A stretch of DNA of 64,000 bases from positions 3,658,001 through 3,722,000 of the forward strand of contig NZ_CP035319.1 in the NCBI RefSeq assembly GCF_004328705.1, written 5' to 3'. The notes under the pieces were generated by a model. The model did no database searches. It was not told the origin of the DNA and saw only the letters and a list, made by a program, of their open reading frames with translations. This DNA is from Rhodococcus sp. ABRD24 (GTDB lineage Bacteria > Actinomycetota > Actinomycetes > Mycobacteriales > Mycobacteriaceae). Of the stretch, positions 62,150 through 64,000 are shown piece by piece (positions within the stretch are counted from its first letter, which is position 1; each line of letters opens with the position of its first letter). Both the position numbers and the translations under genes were made by a program.

Positions 62150-63151
62150 CTAGCGTGAATATGCTGCTCTCGGGATCTCTCCGTCGACTCGAGGTTCGAC
62201 CGACACCGTGCTCGCCTCGAGCGCGGTATCGCACTCGCTGCAGACCAACCGAGGGGTAAACACCTGCCCGCATCCGGTGTGGGTGAAGACGATCGCTTCA
62301 CCCTCCGGTGCATGGAACCACCGCTGACCCCACGTGATCATGCAAACCACAACGGGGAAGAAGTCGCGGCCCTTCGCGGTCAGGTGATACGTCGCCCAGT
62401 CCGTTCGTTCGGTACTCGGCGTCTCGGCCAGCACGCCGAGATCGAGGAATGTGCGGAGCCGCTCGGCGACGATAGCCGGGGACGATTGCATCCGCTCGGC
62501 GAACTCTCCGTAACGCTGTGCCCCGAAGAACGCGGCGCCGAGCATCGCTGCGGACCAGCGGTTTCCGAGCAAGGCCATCGTGTGCGGCAGCACATTCGGC
62601 GCTCGGGTGGCACCGCTCGATCGCCGTCGGCTGGATGCCGCGGGCACGCTGCGCGTCCAGCCGCCGCTGGGGCCCATCTCGGCCACGACTTCGCGGGCGC
62701 CTGCGGGATCTCCGCAGGCGGCGCAGTGCAGGACCGGCCGGAATTCGTGGCCGCAGGTGGAGTGGACCATTCGCGGCAGGATTCCCTCGTCTGGGGCCCA
62801 CCGAAGCTCCCACGACCACACCGCGAGCAGGATCGGCCACACCGCCTGGCCGCACTCGGTGCGCCGGTACTCGTAGCGCGGAGGTCGCTCGCTATAGCGC
62901 ACCCGATCGAACAGCCCGGCCTCGGTGAGCGCCCCCAGTCGAGAGGACAGGACGGCATGTGAGATGCCACCGACTGCAGTCCAGTCGCTGTACCGGCGAG
63001 CACCCTGGAAGGAATGACGCAGGATCCACAGGTTCCATTCGTCCCCGAGGATGCCGAGCGTGACCGCAATTGCGTTGTCGCCGCCGGCCTCGAGCATGCG
63101 TCCGGCGGACGGAGCGGTCGGCTCCGCGCCGGAGGCATGTTCGTCGGGCAT
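62150..63151 (-). CDS. Double HxlR-type transcriptional regulator
   Basis: 333 residues carrying two HxlR winged helix domains: the first at about 29-110 (LGILGDEWNLWILRHSFQGA, RYSDW, LSSRLGALTEAGLFDRVRYS), the second at about 188-275 (MALLGNRWSAAMLGAAFFGA, RYGEF, VAERLRTFLDLGVLAETPST). Each is followed by a cysteine-containing loop (CGHEFRPVLHCAACG and CGQVFTPRLVCSECD) that could bind a metal. Ordinary HxlR proteins have one domain and dimerise; here one chain could bind a full operator. Adjacent to the carotenoid oxygenase gene on the same strand. Confidence 0.87.
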   Translation of the reverse strand: MPDEHASGAEPTAPSAGRMLEAGGDNAIAVTLGILGDEWNLWILRHSFQGARRYSDWTAVGGISHAVLSSRLGALTEAGLFDRVRYSERPPRYEYRRTECGQAVWPILLAVWSWELRWAPDEGILPRMVHSTCGHEFRPVLHCAACGDPAGAREVVAEMGPSGGWTRSVPAASSRRRSSGATRAPNVLPHTMALLGNRWSAAMLGAAFFGAQRYGEFAERMQSSPAIVAERLRTFLDLGVLAETPSTERTDWATYHLTAKGRDFFPVVVCMITWGQRWFHAPEGEAIVFTHTGCGQVFTPRLVCSECDTALEASTVSVEPRVDGEIPRAAYSR

Positions 63152-63159
63152 TCAGAGAA

Positions 63160-64000
63160 CTATAGTCCGGGGTCGCCCAGGCCCGCCGCGGCCGTGAAGT
63201 CGTCTGCCTCGCGCCACTGAGGAAGTACCGATCCGGGTGCCCACGTCGAGTGCGTGCCGCTCGAGACCCTTTCGGGCAGACGGATTCGGGCTATCGGACC
63301 GTCGGCGACGCGGGCCGCATCGAACACCAGGCACTCGGACAGGTCGCGGTTGACATCCGAGGTGATGGTAACCAGGTAGCCGTCGTCCTCGGCCGTGGAC
63401 CCGATCCGCGGCGCCATGACGGTCTCGCTGCCGAATACGCCCTCGCCGAAGGAGAAACGCTCCTCGCTGCCGGTGAGGGTGTCGTGCTTGACGAGTCCGT
63501 CGAACAGGAACCAGCCGGGAAGCCCGGTGGCGGCGTAGGTGTAGCGGTGATCGCGCCCCTGATGCCGTGGATTGATCATCCCGAACTCGGTCACCGTCTC
63601 CGACAGTCGCTCCTCACGGACCTCACCGGTGCGCATGTTCAGGCGCCACCGATGCAGGTGGGTACCCATCCGGTCGAGTGCGAGGAAGCGGAACATCCGC
63701 TGGTACAGGTCTCCGTCGCCGGTATCTGCCGGTTCGGGATTCTCCTGGTGGAACCCCTCGAGGACGATCTCGTCGCCACTCTCGTACGCGTTGGTCCAGT
63801 GCAGGACGTATGTCGGCGCGGCCTCGAACCACCGGATCTGATCAGAGGTTCCGCGGCGGGGAATCACCCCGAGCCGCAGCGGGATATCCGGATGGAACCG
63901 GGATACGTACTTGCCGGCCGCGAGCGCCTCCGGAATCCAGAACAACGGGCAGTCGTTGAGGATCGCATAGTTGTCGGTGAACGCCATGTCGTGCGGCAGG
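63160..64000 (-). CDS. Carotenoid oxygenase family protein (partial, 5' end outside window)
   Basis: The last 280 or so residues of a carotenoid/stilbene cleavage oxygenase. Visible: HDMAFTDNYAILND with an iron-binding histidine, HWTNAYESGDEIVLEGFHQE with another, FGMINPRHQGRDHRYTYAAT and the C-terminal HSTWAPGSVLP. These non-haem iron enzymes split carotenoid or lignin-derived stilbene double bonds. The frame stays open through the window edge, so the ATG at 63987 is internal. It lies eight bases downstream in order from the HxlR gene and is probably its regulatory partner. The substrate is unknown. Confidence 0.87.
   Translation of the reverse strand, partial: LPHDMAFTDNYAILNDCPLFWIPEALAAGKYVSRFHPDIPLRLGVIPRRGTSDQIRWFEAAPTYVLHWTNAYESGDEIVLEGFHQENPEPADTGDGDLYQRMFRFLALDRMGTHLHRWRLNMRTGEVREERLSETVTEFGMINPRHQGRDHRYTYAATGLPGWFLFDGLVKHDTLTGSEERFSFGEGVFGSETVMAPRIGSTAEDDGYLVTITSDVNRDLSECLVFDAARVADGPIARIRLPERVSSGTHSTWAPGSVLPQWREADDFTAAAGLGDPGL

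Overview
The window is high-GC actinobacterial DNA, most likely from a Rhodococcus or a very close mycolic-acid genus. The evidence is GTG/TTG starts, a resuscitation-promoting factor, a bacterial XPB helicase, DUF2530/DUF2771/DUF3027 proteins, an endoglycoceramidase of the Rhodococcus type and SipW-type exported proteins. No tRNA, rRNA or CRISPR array was seen.

Region 1 (about 1-24.5 kb) is an accessory catabolic island full of decayed insertion sequences: ISAs1, IS256, ISL3, IS3, IS481, IS110 and IS1380 relics, nearly all frameshifted or internally deleted. Between them lie a PaaX-type regulator, an aromatic-acid type MFS transporter, a FadA-type thiolase, an acyl-CoA synthetase, a decayed pair of MaoC hydratase genes followed by an intact SDR, and a tight six-gene operon (16256-22395): SCP2-type thiolase, cytochrome P450, PaaI-like thioesterase, 2Fe-2S ferredoxin, ferredoxin reductase and acyl-CoA ligase. 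Together they could import, CoA-activate, beta-oxidise and hydroxylate an unknown aromatic or alicyclic acid. The P450 operon lies between inverted IS1380 relics, and the whole island between inverted ISAs1 relics, the right one of which cuts a pentapeptide-repeat gene.

Region 2 (24.8-36.5 kb) is ordinary chromosome: DAHP synthase, a BCCT transporter, alcohol dehydrogenase, a VOC protein, a divergent esterase/TetR pair, an AraC regulator coupled to an aminotransferase, and an ECF41 sigma factor convergent with a carboxymuconolactone-decarboxylase gene that has an ECF41-like promoter.

Region 3 (36.5-64 kb) follows, from memory, the order of the M. tuberculosis Rv0858c-Rv0880 neighbourhood: XPB, helicase-associated protein, a small conserved protein, Rpf behind a c-di-AMP riboswitch, cold-shock protein, MFS, DUF2530 and MarR. 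Inserted between Rpf and the cold-shock gene is the most striking part: two loci (43.5-46.8 kb, + strand; 48.8-51.2 kb, - strand), each encoding a SipW-like signal peptidase and TasA-like exported proteins, pointing towards each other around an endoglycoceramidase gene. Three copies of a 24-30 bp element lie upstream of genes in these two loci, suggesting one shared regulator. In the left locus the signal peptidase is fused in frame to a substrate-like surface protein. The window ends with a sacsin-type ATPase, PAP2 phosphatase, purine permease, MarR, a double-HxlR regulator and a partial carotenoid oxygenase.
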